The notes below the pieces were generated by a model. It searched no databases, had not been told where the DNA came from, and saw only the letters and a program-made list of their open reading frames with translations. Positions 12,250 through 25,140 of a stretch of 64,000 nt of DNA are shown piece by piece (the stretch's first letter is position 1; each line of letters opens with the position of its first letter). The stretch is from Tetrastigma voinierianum (Eukaryota > Streptophyta > Magnoliopsida > Vitales > Vitaceae). The position numbers and the translations under genes are program-made. The stretch spans positions 62,001 to 126,000 of the forward strand of contig JAEQBH010006377.1 in assembly GCA_016808115.1 (NCBI GenBank). Reading direction: 5' to 3'.

Positions 12250-14100
12250 ATATATGACAGAGGCCTTAAAAGCTTCCAGGCGGATCGACATACAATGGAG
12301 GATTTATGGAGGCCCATCATTCGTGAAGAATATTCTCGTAATCGACAAATTTCTACTATGGATGCAAACAATTTTAACTAAAGCCGCCTTTGATAACAAT
12401 GAAGCAGAAGAATATCACTCACCGCCACTCCCATCGGGCACCCAACGAACACCTAGGTAGATTTCTCAGATGGCAAATACACAAAGCCGAATGGAGTAAG
12501 GCCGATGGTGAGCAAAGCCGCATCTCTTCCCATTTTCCTTAAGAGCATAGCAACACATGGTATGAGTCATTACCATATGGTTCAAAATTGATACCGAAGA
12601 GCTTATGGGAAGTATTACTGAAGTGTGTTCGCCCCCATCTCTCACCTCCGGAGAGTAAAGAAGAGAGATCATAGTATTCCAACAGGGAGAAGATGAGAGC
12701 CTATACACAGCCAAGGAGCATTCAAGAGGTTGGCTAAAAGGTGCCCTATGCATGGAATTGATTTAAAACTGATGGATATAGTATATCACGCCTAAATGAT
12801 ACATCTTAGGCATCATCATGCTTCATGCCAGTCAGGAGCATCAAAAGAAAAGTGTCAAGAAAGTGGATATGATAGAAGACCGGGCTATGCAATATGAGCT
12901 CCATCTGAAGTTTTCAAAGGGAACAGCAGAGGAAAAGGGGTCATGGAGTCGAAAAATGACAAGCTATGGAAGCAGTTAGATGCCATCATGCAATGTGGAT
13001 GGATGTAAACAGAAAGACCAGATCAAGCCATGAAATTGAGCAGCGGAAAGAGAAGCAATGAAAAGAAGTACCAAGTACCAAATGTAGTTGATCATAATGA
13101 TATATTAAGCACGGAATGAACCAAGAAGTTATAATTTCAATCCAAATCCTAACTCGCTTCACACACTACAATCCAAAGACTGAGGAACCATGAGAATTTC
13201 TCATACGCGAGGGGCAAAGACAAGGCCCAAAGGCATGAAAACATAACCCATCAGTGGATATCAAGAAATTACCAAGGTTCCGAAGAAATAAGATCAAGGG
13301 GCAGCGTGAATGACTATCATGGTCGAGAGACCCAACCATTCAAGGTCAAATGTCATAGCCATAGAGACAACAAGAGGCCTACACTCCATGAACGTAAAAT
13401 TGTCTCGACTTGAAGCTTTCAAGTCCGGCTACTCAAGTGTTTCGTAAGAATATATGCCTCATCAAGAACTTGGAGACATAAGAAGGCGGCCGCCCTTAGT
13501 ATGCCAAATCGTATAAGGGTACATTCCTGACACCCGTATCAACTAAAGACCGCATGGAAGTTCGCTAAGAAGTGGTAAAGAAGAAATAACAAAGAAGAAA
13601 GAAAGGAAAGAAGAGATCAAGGTGAACAGAGGAAACAGAAAGGAAGAAGAGAAGAGCGTGCCTCGAAAAGACTACAGATAAAGGTAAGATACTGGACCGA
13701 ATGTTCGAAGGAAATAGTGAGCAAAAACATAAGGAGAAGGTACCAGCTACTACCTACAAAGGCTATCTCCCGCAGGTTTGTAAAGCAAAAAGGAATATGC
13801 TTTTCTGTAATCTTGACATCTTTCAAGAAGATAGAAATCAATATCCCTTGCAGGTAATCAACCAAACGCCTAACTATGCAAAATTTATGAGATCGGCAAG
13901 AAAAGGAAAATAGTTGAGAAGGAATAGTGAACCTAATCGCTACCTTGCCACAAGGTAGCTTATTCAAAGAAAGCTCCTAAAGAAATGAAAGACCTGTGTG
14001 AAGCCACCCATTCCCTACTCCAGGGAATATGAATTCAAGAAGGCCTTGCGGTGATCAAAACAGTATACCTCATACCACGTTGATGCAAGACTGAAGTTTT
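12250..14100 (+). pseudogene. Gag region remnant of the inner Athila-like element
   Basis: At 12,291-12,383 one frame reads TMEDLWRPIIREEYS and then TMDANNF. This matches the N-terminal Gag text of Athila/Tat elements (EDLLRPV..EEYS..R, ANNFELKP). A stop follows at once. The remaining 1.7 kb is purine-rich and without stable frames; it is placed in Gag only because it lies before the protease remnant. Confidence 0.5.
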
Positions 14101-14159
14101 GGGAGCTTACTCTAACAACAACCTACGGTAAATGGTCGACAAATCAATGGTAATAACCA

Positions 14160-14310
14160 GGCGGTGTTCTTGAAGATGTGCTTGTCAAGGTGGGAAAATT
14201 CATCTTCCCTATGATTTTGTGATTATGAAGACGGATAAGACACCTGGTTCTTTCGTCGCTAGGGAAGACCCTTCAGCAACCGGTTTCGATAGATGCGTGT
14301 AAAGCGTGAA
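14160..14310 (+). pseudogene. Protease C-terminal remnant of the inner element
   Basis: The plus strand reads VLVKVGKFIFP (with a frame change) and then YDFVIMKTDKTP, followed by a degraded copy of the LGRPFLATGR segment. This corresponds to the stretch after the active site in the outer element's protease (DFIVLDM..EVPIILGRPF). The active-site part was not readable. Confidence 0.5.
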
Positions 14311-15039
14311 TCACCTCAAGGGTGGGGAATGAAGCAGCACTTAAACTTTTGCATTAGGAGTTTGGAACACCCTGATGTATTATGCAGAAGTTGTATGGCT
14401 ATAGGAACAAGGTCTTCTCAAAGGTTTAATTGAAGATGATCAGATTTTTCAACATTTGGTCAATGAAATTGAGATGAATTTTCAAGATCTTGAGAGTACT
14501 GATTGTGAATGTTGCTCTTCAATTTAGAAGCAAAAAGAAACAGTCGAAGGATCAAAAACAAATAAGATGATATGCAATGGGGATGTAGTGCCATCGAAAG
14601 CAGAAAACTAGTGTAAAAGGGTTAATATTAAAGTGAATTGCTCAATCATTTGAAATATGCTTTCTTAGAACCCGAAAAGAGAAAATCAGCTATCAGTATC
14701 ACCATGCATCAATCAAGAACAAGCCGCTGGAAAACCCAGAAAGTATATGAAAGGTTTGCCGCTTCAATCGAGGATCCGAAGGGCACGGGCCCCTCCATCA
14801 GATGGCCAAAATACGGCTCAATGATAATGCAAAAACTTCCCTGCGGCGAATAAGGAGGGCCGAACCTCGTGATGAAAGAAGCTGCTGTGGAAAAGAAGTT
14901 CTCAAATGGTTGAATGCAGTTTCCTATATATGCTTATATTTATAGCTGGGTGAGCTCAAAGACATGGTTCCCCAAGAAGGTGGATTCACCGTGGATCAAA
15001 TGAAAAAAGAATGAACTGATTCCTGCCAAGAACTGTGGA

Positions 15040-15420
15040 TGGATGAGGGTGGTGTGCATGGGACTATAGAAAACTAAACACCGCAACCGTGAAGGATCAT
15101 TTTCCTTCCTTTCACATTGATCGATGCTGGATAGGTCGCAAGACACTCTCACTGCTTTTCGATGGATATTCGATAATCAACTCCACGCAGACCGCAGTAA
15201 TCGTGAGAAACCACTTTTGTTATGCCTCCATTTGGTACTTTTGTTTTTAGAAGAATGCCATTTGGTTGTATGTGGTTTTGCTCCTCGTACATTCCAGTGT
15301 GCATGATGTCTATATTTTCTAATTCGCAAGAAGTTATGGAGATCTTCATGGACATTTCACGCAGTGATCCAGCTGAACAAAGGCTCATAACTGGGTGACA
15401 AAGATTTGGGGTATAAAAGC
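15040..15420 (+). pseudogene. Reverse transcriptase remnant of the inner element
   Basis: DYRKLNTATVKDHFPSFHID is readable at 15,061-15,122. It is followed in shifted frames by LLFDGYS (the FLDGYSGY motif with the catalytic Asp) and by an RRMPFG-type segment at 15,248-15,270. The same block in the outer element is the insertion point. Several stops and frameshifts are present. Confidence 0.65.
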
Positions 15421-16429
15421 AAGAATCTAGCGCTAATTGGAAAAATAGATCAATTTTATAGTAATGTAAGGCGGGATTGTCTTAGTGGTATATGATTTCT
15501 CAAACAGGCTTTAAAGTGATCAACAAAGTTTCAATTATAAGAAATCTGATGCCACCCACAGGGAATTATAAGTTTTTAAGACATGCTGATTTGGCGTAAG
15601 ATTTATCGTAGATTTCAAAATTGTTAGACCGCTAAGGTATTGGCTTGAAAAAGATACTTAAACAATTTTGATGATCCGCCAGACTTCAAGATCGGCAATC
15701 ACATGATAGCTTCAAGAGCTCCAATGGCAAAAACCAATGTTTTAAGCCCAGATATCGCGTGATACAAGATTTAAATGGGAAATGACGGGGCAAATAAAGA
15801 AGAGTCAACAGAAGAGCATCAAACTAATAGAGTCATGAAATCACTGCCAACAGTAGAGCCGCACAGATTTCGCAGCCTAGTCGCAGCCAAAACCCACAAG
15901 AGGCATCACCATGGTTGTCAAATATCACAGGTGGCATACAAGCTTAGATCTCATCGTAAAGCTGGGCAGCATAGAATTTGATTCCAAATAAGATAAGCAG
16001 TATCGCATACGAAGAAGCTGATCACGCAACAAAAAACACAAATGGCAAGAAGTAAATAATGGCAACAGACAGCGTCAAAGATTCAACGCCATCAACCCCG
16101 GGTATGCTGACAGCGTGGCCTTTGGCACGCGCGGGAAACAGCCACCATCCAGCTACCAGAAAAAGCAGGATCGACAAATAGTACTACATCCGGGATGAAT
16201 CACCACTGCGAAGAGAGTCGATCCGATCATCAAAAGATGCGTACCAAAAGGCAGGAGTTAAAGCAAGACGCTGGTGAGTCGCTGGCGCATCACCACGAGA
16301 TTTTATGATAAACACCACAAAATTTCCGGGCCTGATTTCAGTCGTCACCATTTAAGGATCCGCTTAATGGGTACTATGGATCAATGCCAAAGAACGGAAC
16401 ATCACGAAAAGGCACGAAATGCCCCCGCA

Positions 16430-17350
16430 AGGTATCCCGTGGCAACTGACTAGATGTATGGGAATAGATTTTATGGGCCTTTTCCAAATTATTTGAAATA
16501 TATACATACCCTAAATGTAGATTTATGTATGTGAATGGGTCGAGGCAACAAACAGGCTAAAATGATGCTAACACAGCTAGGGATTTTTACAAAGAATATT
16601 CTGCAGATTTAGGATAATCTTAACTATAATCAAGATGGAGGTCACAATTTCATAATAAGGTATTTGACAAACTCATGGTAAATATGGTATCAAAACACAT
16701 GAGTTTCTGGCTTATCATCCTCAACAAATAAGTTTGAAATTTCCAACAGGAGATGGGTAAAGGTGAAGGTAAGGTAAGGTGGGTATGCGCAAGCACGTGG
16801 TGGGCATAAAAGGTAAGAGAATTAAAGATCAGAGCCCAAGATAAGAGATTGGTCTCTAAACTTGATCATGCACTGCATGGCAGATCATTTTTAAAACTCC
16901 CATTGAATGTCCCCATACAGCTTGCTTTTGGGAAACCTTGCCACCTTCCCTCTGAGCTAGAATTATAAGGCTATGCGGGCCATCAAGAAGCTAAATTTGA
17001 TTTCAAAGCCTAAAGAAGAGAGGCTACTCCAAATTAAAATGAATTGGGAAGAGTCAGAGGAAAATGAAGCCTTGAAGATGTCGCTAGACCACAAGGATAA
17101 AACGAAGAAATGTATGATCAAAGGATTTTCAGGGGAGAGAATTCAAAGGTGAGATCAAGTCCTCGTTATTCAACCTGCATCTCAAGACTCTTCCGAGAAG
17201 CTAAATCAAAATGGAGTAGACCATACGAGTATCAAGTACAACCTCAAAGGGACACTGAGAACGCAATCATGAGCAATTCAAATTTAATGGTCAGAGACAA
17301 AGCACTACCTAGAGGAATACACTGGAGTAATGAATTTCAGTCTGAATGGT
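16430..17350 (+). pseudogene. Integrase and pol C-terminus remnant of the inner element
   Basis: DVWGIDFMGPFPN (first catalytic Asp region) comes from 16,452 onward with one frameshift. It is followed by DGGHNF and VFDKLM (second Asp region, about 16,635-16,680), an AYHPQQ-like stretch near 16,710, FGKPCHLP near 16,930, and DQVL...KHYLEEY at 17,153-17,320. These are the integrase core and the end of pol of Athila elements. Frames change at least four times. Confidence 0.65.
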
Positions 17351-17359
17351 AAGAAAATT

Positions 17360-20300
17360 TGAAGAAATGTAAACAGAAGGTTGAAGTCCAACTAAAGACT
17401 AAAAATTGAGCAATTTTCCAGTTGCAATCCATCAAATGCCAATTTTTTCCTTATTCTTGTAGAGTTTTACAGATTTGCATTTATTCATTATCGCTTGAAA
17501 AATGCAAGAAAAATTTCAGTCAGGTGACAACAAGAATGTGCAGTTATGAACATCTACAAATCAAACTTCCAATCTCAAAGATGTAAAGGACAAGATATTC
17601 TTCCTTAAATTATTTTGAATTTTGTCTGATATATACGATCGGGAAGTTCGGGGAAATTTGTTTTTATTTTATTTTCAGGTTAACCTTGAATCTAATGCAT
17701 AGTGAATGGATTCGTTGAATATTTAGAATGATAAAGATAAATTTGAATTGTATTTGTTTTTATCGGATTTAAAGAATTTGAAATTGTTGAAATTTAGTTG
17801 TTCAAGGATATTCGGAAATTTTCGTCATAACATCAATTCATAGGTCGCCACTCAAGAAGATGGACATTGGAGCAATAAGTTAGAAAAACATACGCAACAA
17901 TGATCGAGGTTGTGACCACATCGTGCCCGCACAAATTTTTAAGTTGTAACTGCATCAGTTCAAATCTTAATAAAATTAGGTTTCAAACCTTTCATTCAAG
18001 GCCGCAACATTAAAGATGCCTTTTTTTAAAATCATTGATTAAGAGGTTCAAAATTTAATGTCGCTAACCCCCATGCCGCAATCATTACATTGAGCCAATT
18101 TCCATTCATCTTCAATTAATTCCAACTCTTTCACTTATGCATCCATTGTTTTGAACCCCTCGACTCCAAATCGTTATTAATTAGCTGCAACTTAAACTCA
18201 AAGATGAATTAAAGGAATCAGTTTAGGTCGCATAGTTTCGAAAGAAGAATTCAAGGAAATTCACGTCCCCCGTATAGAACGATCAAACTTCCTAAGTTTT
18301 CCTAGCCCTCCCACCGAAACAGCTGTGGCGCTTGGATCCAAAAAATTTCATTTAATTCATTCATTGGAAATATTAAAAAGAGAATTAAGAGCTTCTTCAT
18401 TCCCAAGAGAATCAAGGGTCACTTCATAAGATAAAATACGTAAAGAATAAACAATGAGGAATAAAGGAAAGGAGAATGAGGAAAAAGATGAGTTCCATGG
18501 GTGCAATGCAGCGATGGAATGAATGGAGCTCTAAAACAAACTAACTCCGTCATGATTCCATAATGCTCAGAATCGCGAGAATGGATGACGGGAAGGAATT
18601 GAAGAAGGGTTAACCGTAACTCATCATCCAGAGGAACTCCTGGACAGAGGGAGGCAGAAGGCTCATCTTTTGTTGAATTGCCATTTATCAACCCTCTTCC
18701 TTCCTAAGGCAAGCAAATTGGTGAATAAGGGGGAACTGATAAAGGTGAGCTTACAGCCTTTGTGAGGAAGGCATGGGGTTTTAGATCAAGAAATAGAATT
18801 TTCCTCCGATTAGATATGTACCTATTTGTAATTTTTGCATTAGTTTTTTTTATAGATAGAGAAAACATATTGTACATCATTGAGATGTTTGATATTTGAA
18901 TAAATAAAATTCCAGTTGCTTAACATTGATTTGCTAGTTCAAGAACCGATATGCCTGACCATGTGGTTTGTTTCTAGCTAATTATTCAGATAAGAAAAAT
19001 ATGAGAACCTTTGTTTGAACAATGACCACCGACCAATTCCCTCGCTTTTATCCGAAGAACAAAAATGCAGAAAATAAAGGCATAGACTAGTAAATTGAAA
19101 TCGCAGTAGCAAACACCTTCTTGAAATCCAAGCTTAGGGATTGGCAGACTGGACAAAGGGTTAATCGAAGAAACACAAATGACCGAAAGTGGTATAAATG
19201 CAAATTAGTACAAGTCTTGGAAGAAACAATACACTTGGTCAACAAAATTCATGAAACTTGAGAAGAATAAGGAATATCTTCTCGGAAATTCATGATTAAG
19301 AGTCCATGGTCCCAGAACTTGTTGGGATTATTTGACGAGGCGAAATCTAGTAAAAACAAATTAACAAGAAGTGATAGAGGCCATCCTCGCGCTTGAGCTT
19401 TTCCAAGCTCTGTTCAAGATACAAGGCATACCTCTAGTTTCAGCAAGCTTTGAGGTCAAACAAGCTTAATTCTTCAAATGACAAAGAATCGAAAACCCGA
19501 ATCCTTTCCCTGTAATAATCTCGCAAGAAAGAACCCCAATTATCCAGTCAAAGACATGCTGTCTACTATGAAAGGAAGAAACAAGTTTGGGGGAAAAATA
19601 TTTCCATATATTACAAACTAAGAGGAGAAGAAATAACTTGAAAGATTAAGGAAAAGAAGCATAAATTGAGAAAAAAGGGAATAAGTTTTGTCTTCAGGGC
19701 TATCTCCTTCTGAACAATACTCAGAGGGGTGTTTTAACACCTAGTACCCTAATGCCAACTGGCATGGGAGTTGCTAGCCCAAAGTTCTCTAAGGGTGGTA
19801 GAAAGCCTAAGAAGACAAAACATTGCACTATTCCCATACTTCGAAAAACAGAAGCAAAAGATTTCTAGAACGAGAGAACTAGCCTAATAAGATGCAAGTG
19901 GCAATCAAAATGCCATACAGACCAAGATTAAGAAGAATCTACAATACAAAGAAGGAAAAGGATGAAAGTTGAAGGCAATCAGGTAGAAGAAATAGTGGAA
20001 ACCGGGGTATCAACTTAAATTTTCCTTCATTATCTACCCAATTACCTAAGGCCACACTATAAGCCCGAAAAGACCTCTTTGATCTCAAGGTTGAATTTAC
20101 TTACATTAGTGAAGATCAATATGAAAAAACAAGCCTATGGGACCTTGGACCAGCTTTTCTAAGGAGACTCTTGAAGATTAACTAAATTTGACAAGAAGAT
20201 GAAAAGGATCAAGACCTACTACACTACACATACGCAGAACAAGATTTGTAAATGAATCATTTAAATACATGATTTCATCAAGGAATTTGTGATACAAGTG

Positions 20301-20475
20301 GAAACCATTCCTTTTTCTTAAATCAAAACTGAAATTTAAAATGATGTTGCTATCTCCTATTCTTCATGTTAGAAGGTGGAATAAGAAAGACTGTGGTGTG
20401 AATTTAAAATGTCCTTAAAATTTAAGCTTAATTGTTTGAGGACAAACAATTCTTTTCTTTTTCGCTGGGAAGGTA
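17360..20475 (+). other. Inner element 3' internal region, no readable gene
   Basis: About 3.1 kb between the end of pol and the polypurine tract, where Athila elements often carry a third ORF. I could not read a conserved protein here. Around 19,735-19,790 a segment with CACCTAGTACCCTAATGCCAACTGGCATGGGAG resembles text found again near 30,780-30,830 and 33,300-33,350; it is given here only as a pointer to the shared GCCAACTGG..GGGAG words. Confidence 0.5.
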
Positions 20476-20497
20476 CAAAATTTTAAGTTTGGGGAAT
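20476..20497 (+). other. Polypurine tract of the inner element
   Basis: TTTAAGTTTGGGGAAT lies directly before TGATGAGCC at 20,498. AAGTTTGGGG is the usual Athila/Tat tract in front of the 3' LTR. Confidence 0.65.
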
Positions 20498-23038
20498 TGA
20501 TGAGCCTAAAACTCAATTGATTTTTAATCCATATTTCAGCTATTACAGATAATTGTTAATTCATATGCGTAAACTGAGTAATTTGTCAAAATTTAATTTT
20601 GGCGTAAAATACAAATAGAGCTAAAACCCGCAAAGAAAACTCCGGAAGAATTCAAATTTCGGTTGAACAAAGAGGTTGCAATCAGAAATAAAAGGCTTTA
20701 CGCGAGCTCGCTTGTTCGCTTATTTCCAGGTCACAACATCACCAAGACTGCCACTTGCGGTTACAATCGCCATCAGGTCGAGACGAAGAAATTGTTCTAC
20801 AGAAACTGCATCGTGACGTTAATCCAGGTCGCGACGTCAGAGCCATTGATGAAGTCACAAATGAAGTTCTAAGGAAATTGAAGTTTAACTAATTTCATAT
20901 TTATTCATGATCATTAAGGAGGTCACTTACCAATCACTCTGAGTCGCGAACTCCTGAAGGCACACCGAAACATCAACATCCAAGTCGCAACTATGTTAAA
21001 GAAACCGAGACACCCCGCAACTAAAGGGCAACGTGAGGTCGCGACACATATTTCAGGTCACGACCGGCGAAGCAAGGCTACCAAAAGCCACAACCAATTA
21101 AATGAGGTCGCAACCTAAATTTAATATATCAAGGAAAGATCACAAAGGAGGCTCACCAAAAGAATTTACACGACCGAGAGAGTGTGCAAGAGGAAACAGA
21201 GACGTGGTCGCAACCCAAAATTAAGTCGCCAACATGGCAACAAGGAAAGGGAAGTCCCGATCATACCAAAGTGGCATTAATCAAAGGAGGTTGAAACCTA
21301 AACCGAGGTCGCGACTCGTAAATGCGCCAGGCGGGAACGATAATTCAGTCATGCACGCGCGAGGCACGGCGTCACAACACATCACCTTTAGAACAATCGA
21401 AAGGGCGAAAGTCGCACTATAATCAGGTCACAATTACCAATCAACGGGTTACAAGAAACCTCGCCGCATCGAAGAAACTGATCTGAACCGGCTGCAACCG
21501 CCTAAATCCTTAACCCAAAGGAAAGAACCCGTGTCGCCAATATCAAACTGCGGTCGCACCGGCGACGCCGCGACCGGGCTTTCCACTGCAAGGCCGGATC
21601 TTCGCGCATTCTACCATTTTCTTTTGACAGATATATATAGACAAGGTTAGGAAATAGTAAAGTAACCTCTACTTTTTCACTCTATTAACTGTAGAATGTG
21701 ATATAAATGAAGGGTTCATCAGACAGTTTAGAGTAGATTTTCTTTTTTCGTTATTTTTCTTTTTCCTGGATCCTCGTAACATGCGAACTATAAACGATTT
21801 ATCAGCCGGTCTTTATTTATGTTATTTTCTTCAAATTAATCATTAAACAGAATCTAGACAAATTTAAATTCATTTTTCTTGTACTTTTGAATCAGTCATT
21901 TCACAATGATGTATTTCACCTGATGCTCATTGAAGAACGTGATAATTAGATTTAGCTCACCGGATTCAATTTACCGTTAGTTACGCCTTTTTCTCGCCAG
22001 AAAATTTCGGGAGAGAATATTCGCTGTGATTTATTTTACTTGGTGTTGTTTTTTAACTGGTTATGTCCCAATGAGAAGAATTAATAATTCTGTACTTAAG
22101 GAGTGTATCTGCTCCTATTTTTAGGATACCCTCTCGTTGACACGTGACAGATTCCTAGACAAGAGCATTCCACTTAAGTGGGTATGTTAAGAACCATCAT
22201 GAACTCACGAGCCTGAAAGTTCATTTTGGATAAATCCCCATCGCCACACCACTGAGTAAGAGTCAATATAATAACTGTAGCTCACCTCAATCTAAAGGAA
22301 GCTCCTAATCTCTATGTTAGCTTCAAGACTAATTAAAGGAAAGAAGAAACTAATAGGATTAAAGTATTGCTTCACCAATTAAGTGGTAGATAAAATCCTG
22401 AGAAGGAAAGCTAAAGATCTACAAATATCAAGAAATGGGTGTAAAGTATCAAAATACCCGCATCTTGCAAGAAGATCATAAATACAAATAACTGGTTCGA
22501 TCTTGACTTCGAGAGAAGCAAGGGCTTTAAATCAAAGGAATATGGAGAAATCCAAATGCAACATTTTGCAATCTTGACATATCCGCATCCATCATAAAAT
22601 AGAGCAATGCAATTTCTGGTAACTATCGTCATTTGCACTGCCGACGCTTTTTTGCTTCGCCAAACTGTATTCGTCCAAGATTTTGTTCTTTATGTTCTTC
22701 GTTGCTTTCATGTTATTTTTCGGGCTATATTTTTTAGTTAATAGTTTAGGATCTTTATTTTTCTAGATAAAACTAATATCGCTGTCTTCTAAATAGCATA
22801 GAACTTAGTCGTGGGGAAGGATTTCCTAAATTCTCATTACCGGGAATGCTACCTAGACTATAATCCGCATTTTACTACTAGAGGACTATATATGACTATA
22901 TCATGACTGAGAATCATTTTAAAACCTAACACGCAGGTTGTTTATTTAATCAAGCAAGCCATCCAAAGACATAATGCAAAGAGGCTAAGGTTTCCTGCAA
23001 CATGGAAGTCAGGTTTTAGTCTATATAAAAAGCAAACA
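20498..23038 (+). repeat. 3' LTR of the inner Athila-like element
   Basis: About 2.54 kb, the partner of 9,502-11,894. It also carries the GGTCGCGAC-like array (about 20,750-21,600). After it the outer element's RT text resumes. The end is placed at AAACA by comparison with the 5' copy, accurate to a few bases. Confidence 0.85.
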
Positions 23039-23045
23039 ATGTGGT

Positions 23046-23580
23046 AACTGGAAACTTCATAGATGCCTTAATATAATATTTTCAAGATATTAGTCATAAA
23101 TCCATTTAAGTCTTCATGATGATTTTTCAGTGATTACCCACATTTGATGACTCCGCTTCTCCATAATCGACACTGGTAATTCGAAGAGGTGCATGGAAAC
23201 CAATTTAGTGTTAAATTGGGAAAAGTGCCACTTTATGGTGAGAGAAGGCATAGTATTGGGCATCGCATATCCGGAAGAGGAATTAAGGTTGACCAAGCCA
23301 AGATTGAGATCATAGAGAAACTGCCTCCTCCCACATCAATAAAGGGAGTATGGAGTTTCCTGGGCCACGCAGGTTTTTATAGACGGTTCATCCGAGATTT
23401 CTCTAAAGTTTCCAAACCGTTGTCTAATCTTCTTATGCAAGGAGTGACGTTTGAATTCAATGAGCCATGCCTGCATGCTTTTGAGTTGCTAAAAAAGAAG
23501 TTGACCTCAGCCCCTATAGTAGTCGCTTCAGATTGGAACCTTCCATTTGAACTTATGTGTGATCTGGCTGACTGCGGTTA
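23046..23580 (+). pseudogene. Reverse transcriptase, second half, outer Athila-type element
   Basis: This continues the RT cut at 9,501. From 23,064 the text gives a degraded MP..NIFS segment, then VFMMIFQ-like residues where FMDDFSVF is expected. It becomes clean from 23,189: METNLVLNWEK in one frame, then GHRISGRGI, VDQAKIEIIEKLPPP, FLGHAGFYRRFIRDFSKV and KKKLTSAPIVVASDWN through 23,580. A frame change occurs near 23,240. A stop replaces the G of DCG at 23,580. Confidence 0.88.
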
Positions 23581-23585
23581 AGGGC

Positions 23586-23909
23586 GTTTTGGGCGGAAGA
23601 AAAGGTCTTTTATGCCATCTATTATGCCAGTCAAACGTTGAATGATGCACAACTCAATTATGCTACAACATAGTAAGAATTGTTAGCTGTTGTGTTTACT
23701 TTTGACAAATTCAGACCTTATCTTATAGGGAAGAAGGGTATTGTGTTCACAGATCATTCCGCAATCAAATACTTGATTACTAAGAAAGACGCGAAACCTA
23801 GACTTATTCGATGGGTGCTCCTATTGCAAGAATTTGATGTAGGTCGAGATAGAAGGGCTCACGAAAACATGGTAGTAGATCATGCATCAAGGCGGGACTT
23901 GAGGAAATA
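23586..23909 (+). pseudogene. RNase H domain of the outer Athila-type element
   Basis: EKVFYAIYYASQTLNDAQL, a stop at the TTEKEL position (about 23,671), then the open stretch 23,680-23,909 with LLAVVFTFDKFRPYLIG, FTDHSAIKYL and KPRLIRWVLLLQEFD, ending in DHASR. DHSAIKYL carries the RNase H catalytic Asp. The last motif ADHLSR reads VDHASR. One or two point changes would explain the stops. Confidence 0.88.
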
Positions 23910-24059
23910 GTGCAGAAACATCATTTGCAGATTGATGTCACGTTCCCAGATGAACTGATACTATCTTTGTCACATGATGAAACATCACCATGGTTTGCCG
24001 ACATAGCCAAGTATCTGTCTGCCGGTATTACCCCACCTAACCTCACTTATCAACAAAGT

Positions 24060-25140
24060 AAGAGATTCTTTGCAGAAGTGAAGCACTATTTCTAGGAAGA
24101 CCCAATCCTCTTAGTAATCATGATCGGTTATTGAAGGTGTGTCTTAGAAAAGTGAAGTGGGTGAGATACTGACACATTGCCACTCCTTAGAGTGTAGGGG
24201 TCATTTCAATGGACAGAGAACAGCGACCAAGGTACTGCAATCAGGTTTTTATTGGCCTTCTATATTCAAAGATGCCCACTTGTTTGCAAAGTCCTATGAT
24301 CGATGTCAAAGGACCGGGAACATTGGACTACGAAATGAAATGCCATTGACGAATATTCTAGAGGTAGAACTTTTTGATGTCTGGGGCATTGACTTTATGG
24401 GTTCGTTTCCATCGTCCTATGGGCACAAGTACATATTTTTGGCAGTGGATTACGTGTCCAAGTAGTTGGGAAGCCATTTCGGCCATTACTTGTATTCTCA
24501 AAGTAGTCTTTGCGCTTCATCAGAGTAACATCTTTCAAGGTTTGGGACTCTAGAGCGTAATCAGCGATAGAAGGCTTCTATTTCTAGAATATTGTTTGCA
24601 TCCTCCTCGCCAAATATGGGATGACATCAGGGTGACACTTGCGTATCACCCCCCCAAAGCAATGGAGCAGGCGGGGTATCAAACATAGGGTCGAAAATCT
24701 TGGAAAAGATGATTAATGTGACAAGAAAGGTAGGCGAATAAAATTGATGATAGCTTATGGGCTTATCATATTTTAAGACTACAGTAGGCATGTCCACATA
24801 TCGAATCGATCTCTATGGTAAGGCACGCCAGCTACACCGTAGAACTAGAGCACAAGGCATGTAGGCGGTAGAATGCTAAACTTGAATTTAGAAATGGCCG
24901 AAGAAGAGGATAACTGGATGAATAGGATGGATGAACTTAGGCAGAGCATGTAAGCCAGTTCGAGAATCTATAGGAAAGACAAGGCGTGGCATGACAAACA
25001 CCTACACATAATGAGCTGAAAACGGGACAACAAGTATTACTATTCAATTCCGACTAAAAAAATTATTCCTAGAGCTTCAGTCGAATGGTCTGGACCGTTT
25101 GTGATCACTAAAATCTTCCCCTACGACAGTGTCGAGCTAA
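24060..25140 (+). pseudogene. Integrase of the outer Athila-type element
   Basis: The best open stretch (24,157-24,465) reads LTHCHSLECRGHF (the H-x-H part of the zinc site), GFYWPSIFKDAH, SYDRCQRTG and FDVWGIDFMGSFPSS with the first catalytic Asp. In the zinc site the usual CDRC is YDRC, so the first Cys is lost. A stop follows at VDYVSK*, and beyond 24,470 the text is badly frameshifted, with SKILEKMI and RTRAQ-like pieces. The GTCGAGCTAA segment after pol is at about 25,320. Confidence 0.85.

Larger units (their letters stand above)
9502..23040 (+). mobile_element. Inner Athila-like LTR retrotransposon nested in the outer RT
   Basis: About 13.5 kb, plus strand, bounded by two LTRs that both start TGATGAGCCTAAAA (9,502 and 20,498) and end near AAACA (11,894 and about 23,038). 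Between them are a primer-site-like sequence, gag, protease, RT and integrase remnants and a purine-rich tract before the 3' LTR. It sits between the PFGL of one RT and the continuation of that same RT. A possible 5-bp target duplication is GTTGT (9,497-9,501) against GTGGT (23,041-23,045), with one mismatch. No long open frame remains. Confidence 0.85.

Noticed and set aside
13617..13967. 116-codon minus-strand open frame
   Set aside because: Antisense to the purine-rich gag region of the inner element, so it is pyrimidine-biased and poor in stops by composition.
18419..18691. 90-codon minus-strand open frame in the inner element
   Set aside because: No recognisable motif; antisense to the element and flanked by non-coding sequence.
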